DNA of 64,000 nt from Gibbula magus (lineage: Eukaryota > Mollusca > Gastropoda > Trochida > Trochidae). Positions 62,060-64,000 of the stretch are shown piece by piece. Position numbers and translations under genes: made by a program. The notes under the pieces were generated by a model. That model was not told the DNA's origin, ran no database searches, and worked only from the letters and a program-made list of their open reading frames with translations. Location of the stretch: NCBI GenBank assembly GCA_936450465.1, contig OW388302.1, positions 18,987,569 through 19,051,568 on the forward strand, in the 5' to 3' direction. Within the stretch, counting starts at the first letter, position 1, and the number at the start of each line of letters is the position of its first letter.

Positions 62060-62711
62060 TATGCATATTTTACTTATATAGTTCTAGGATCCAGCAGAAG
62101 CTGCTGAAAAGCGCGTCAGTTCCAGGGAAAACATCTCAATCATCTCTGGTGATGAGTTGATCCATTCCAGAGAACAGGGCCTGTTTTACCAAATGGTCCA
62201 CCTTCAAACATCTTTGACACAAGTAAACTCTCTGTTGCCCTTCACTGACAGACTGGTTGACATGTTTCACTCCTGCTGGACAGATATGGTGGAGCAAGAT
62301 CCTGCACTTTTTGTAGTTTCCTTATTAGTTGTTCTAGAGGGTCATATAGAATTGAAGTGCAATAATCAATCCTGGATGTAACATAGGCTTGGACAAGACC
62401 TTGTGTGGTACCCACATCAAAGTACCTCCTTATCAGACAAATGTTTCTTCCAAATGCTTTCTTACAGAGTTGATGTTATTCAAGACTGAGCGACGAGTCA
62501 AATATTACCCCCAGATTCCTGGCCTGTGAAATTCTGGGTCTTGTGTGTCTGTCAATTTGGAATTGTGGCAGATTGATCTTTGTCATAGTCTCCATCGGAC
62601 AGATGACCAACAACTCTGTTTTATCATCATTCAATTTAAGAAAGTTTGATGTCATCCAGTTCTTGATATTGTCTACACAGTTTTGGACTCTGTGTGGATT
62701 GAAAAATTTCT
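62060..62711 (-). pseudogene. L2/CR1-like LINE remnant
   Basis: The minus strand reads NIKNWMTSNFLKLNDDKTEL, RPRISQARNLGVIFDSSLSL, a frameshift, then RRYFDVGTTQGLVQAYVTSR with IDYCT. After a gap come LAPPYLSS and GKTGPVLWN-like pieces down to about 62060. This is the region after the catalytic motif of L2-group reverse transcriptases, a very frequent LINE type in aquatic animals. Several shifts and stops. The plus-strand frame at 62157 is its shadow. Confidence 0.82.
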
Positions 62712-63553
62712 AACTTTTAGACCACAGTTTGTGAAGGTTAATTCCGCCCATTCTTCTATTGTGTATACAACCACTGGAGCCCCTTAAGGATGTGTCCTTT
62801 CGCCTGTATTGTTAACTCTGTACACAAATGATTGCATAAGTAATAATCCCTGTAATCTAATAGTGAAGTTTGCTGACGATACTGCATTGGTAGGACGTAT
62901 TCAAGAAGATGAACTTGTTTGTATAAATGGTGACAATGTGGAGATTGTAAATGACTATAAGTATCTTGGCACAATTATAGATACTAAATTGAACTGTAAT
63001 GCTAATACTGATGCTGTTTTCAAAAAATGTCAACAAAGATTACATTTCCTGCGCAAGTTGCGATCTTTTAATGTAAATGAACGAGTATTATCACTATTTT
63101 ATCACTGTTTTGTTGAAAGCATTTTAACCTTTTCCTTCCAATGGTGGTATGGTTCTTTGGCTCTTGTTAACAAATCTCGCTTAGAAAAAGTTGTCCACAT
63201 CGCTGGTAAAATAGCTGGAGTTCATTTTACAAATCTGTCCTATCTTTATGAAAAACGAGTTTTGAAATTACCTCTGAAAATTTTGTCGGATCCAGATCAT
63301 GTGTTGCACAGTGAATATGTTCAACTTCCTTCTGGAAGGAGATACTTATTACCTCGATACAAAACCAATAGAGGTCTGAATACATTTATTCCCTTCAGCA
63401 TTCGTTTGTTAAATCATCCTTAAGTTAACCAATTGTGATTGTGTTTTGTATTACATGTAATCTGTGACTGTTAATTGCCATTCATGTACACGAGCTCTGT
63501 CATGATACAAAATGAATTCCTTTCGAGGTAATAAAGTTTTATTATTATTATTA
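62712..63553 (+). pseudogene. LINE 3' fragment (RT palm to C-terminus) with internal deletion
   Basis: Plus strand from PQFVKVNSAHSSIVYTTTGA, a TAA where CAA (Gln) is expected (62785-62787), then GCVLSPVLLTLYTNDC and catalytic VKFADDTALVG. Near 62905 it jumps to INGDNVEIVNDYKYLGTIID, skipping roughly 40 residues. It continues QRLHFLRKLRSFNVNERVLS, SRLEKVVHIAGKIAG and LPSGRRYLLPRYKTNRG to a stop at 63421-63423. The 3' UTR ends AATAAAGTTTTATTATTATT (63528-63550). It resembles jockey/CR1-group (Rex-type) LINEs; 5' truncated. It lies back-to-back with the L2-like remnant. Confidence 0.85.
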
Positions 63554-63643
63554 GGTCTTCAAGACGTATGTCTCGAAGACGTATTGTTATTATCCTGATT
63601 ATTTTTTATTAGGTCTTCAAGACGAATGTCTGAAGACCTATTG
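63554..63643. repeat. Tandem hairpin repeat AGGTCTTCAAGAC
   Basis: AGGTCTTCAAGACG occurs at 63554 and about 63611. Each is followed by a complementary GTCTCGAAGAC or GTCTGAAGACCT and then ATTGTT(A/G)TTATC. It looks like the end of another repeat family that continues past 64000. Confidence 0.7.
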
Positions 63644-64000
63644 TTGTTATCGTGTTGTTCCTTATTATTCCGACGATTTTGTTCCATGTTTTCCCGTAAA
63701 ACGGCTGTTCCGATCTGCATGAAATTTTCAGGGATTATAGCCCGTGTCCTAACTTAGATTTTGTCGAGCCATTTTTTTAAATTTCGTCCTGGTTCTTGAG
63801 GAATCTCCCCTTGAAGTTGAAAATTCAAACCTTAATAGCTCGAAAACTATTCAAGATATTTTCATAAAACTTTCACCAAAATGTGGGCAACAACATTCCC
63901 CATCGATTAAGCCTATAGGTTTTTGGCCGTAATAATAGATTTTTTGCTATTTCACAATAATGAAAATTTGGTGAACTTTCGCGAGTTTGAGGGTACGCGT
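63644..64000. other. Probable interior of an unidentified repeat
   Basis: No open frame with a recognised motif. Phrases such as TTTCAGGGATTATAGCCCG and CGAAAACTATTCAAGATATT look like interspersed-repeat sequence, but no family name can be supported. Confidence 0.4.

Noticed and set aside
62157..62381. Plus-strand 74-residue frame
   Set aside because: The opposite strand reads as an L2-like LINE, which explains the sequence.
1..64000. tRNA or rRNA genes
   Set aside because: No cloverleaf with A/B-box motifs and no rRNA-like stretch was seen by eye. A tRNA scan would be decisive.

Overview
The window is animal genomic DNA, most likely from a bivalve mollusc. It has a spliced nuclear gene, low gene density and AT-rich introns. 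It also carries a CvA/pearl-like element with tandem cores and an ACGG microsatellite, LINE families typical of lophotrochozoans, a BEL/Pao retrotransposon, and many fold-back elements and minisatellites. The mollusc assignment is an inference from repeat content. There is no prokaryotic operon, phage or CRISPR signal.

Layout. 1-7,300: the 3' seven exons (+ strand) of a lysine-ketoglutarate reductase gene homologous to the N-terminal half of AASS. Its introns hold fold-back elements and minisatellites. The frame ends at a stop just before the saccharopine dehydrogenase half would start. 7,300-8,154: short repeats. 8,155-14,200: a decayed L1/Tx1-like LINE on + (LINE-B), split by a 1.9-kb element with twelve 145-bp cores. 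14,600-15,400: a Tc1/mariner remnant and a fold-back element. 16,208-17,100: the 3' end of another LINE on -.

17,690-34,251: one L1/Tx1-like LINE on - (LINE-A) in pieces. A BEL/Pao LTR retrotransposon (21,368-28,610; 261-bp LTRs; 5-bp target duplication AGATC) and a 5'-truncated CR1/jockey-like LINE (about 18,526-21,120) have both inserted into its ORF2. Reading across the insertions restores LINE-A continuity, so the order of events is clear. LINE-A also has a 404-bp tandem duplication in its endonuclease region and a long, repeat-built spacer between ORF1 and ORF2.

34,252-38,011: mostly unassigned AT-rich DNA. It contains a possible 710-bp inverted-repeat element with CRE sites, a strong fold-back element, a 20-bp minisatellite, and one short stretch on - with host-like codon use. 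38,012-61,262: a 23-kb array of a 37-bp satellite (about 628 units) with higher-order duplications. 61,263-64,000: a 47-bp minisatellite that copies what looks like an exon/donor junction, a candidate exon on -, an L2-like LINE remnant on -, a 3' LINE fragment on +, and the start of another repeat.

Only the AASS-like gene is a confident host gene. The other coding sequences are mostly dead transposon genes. No tRNA or rRNA gene was seen.
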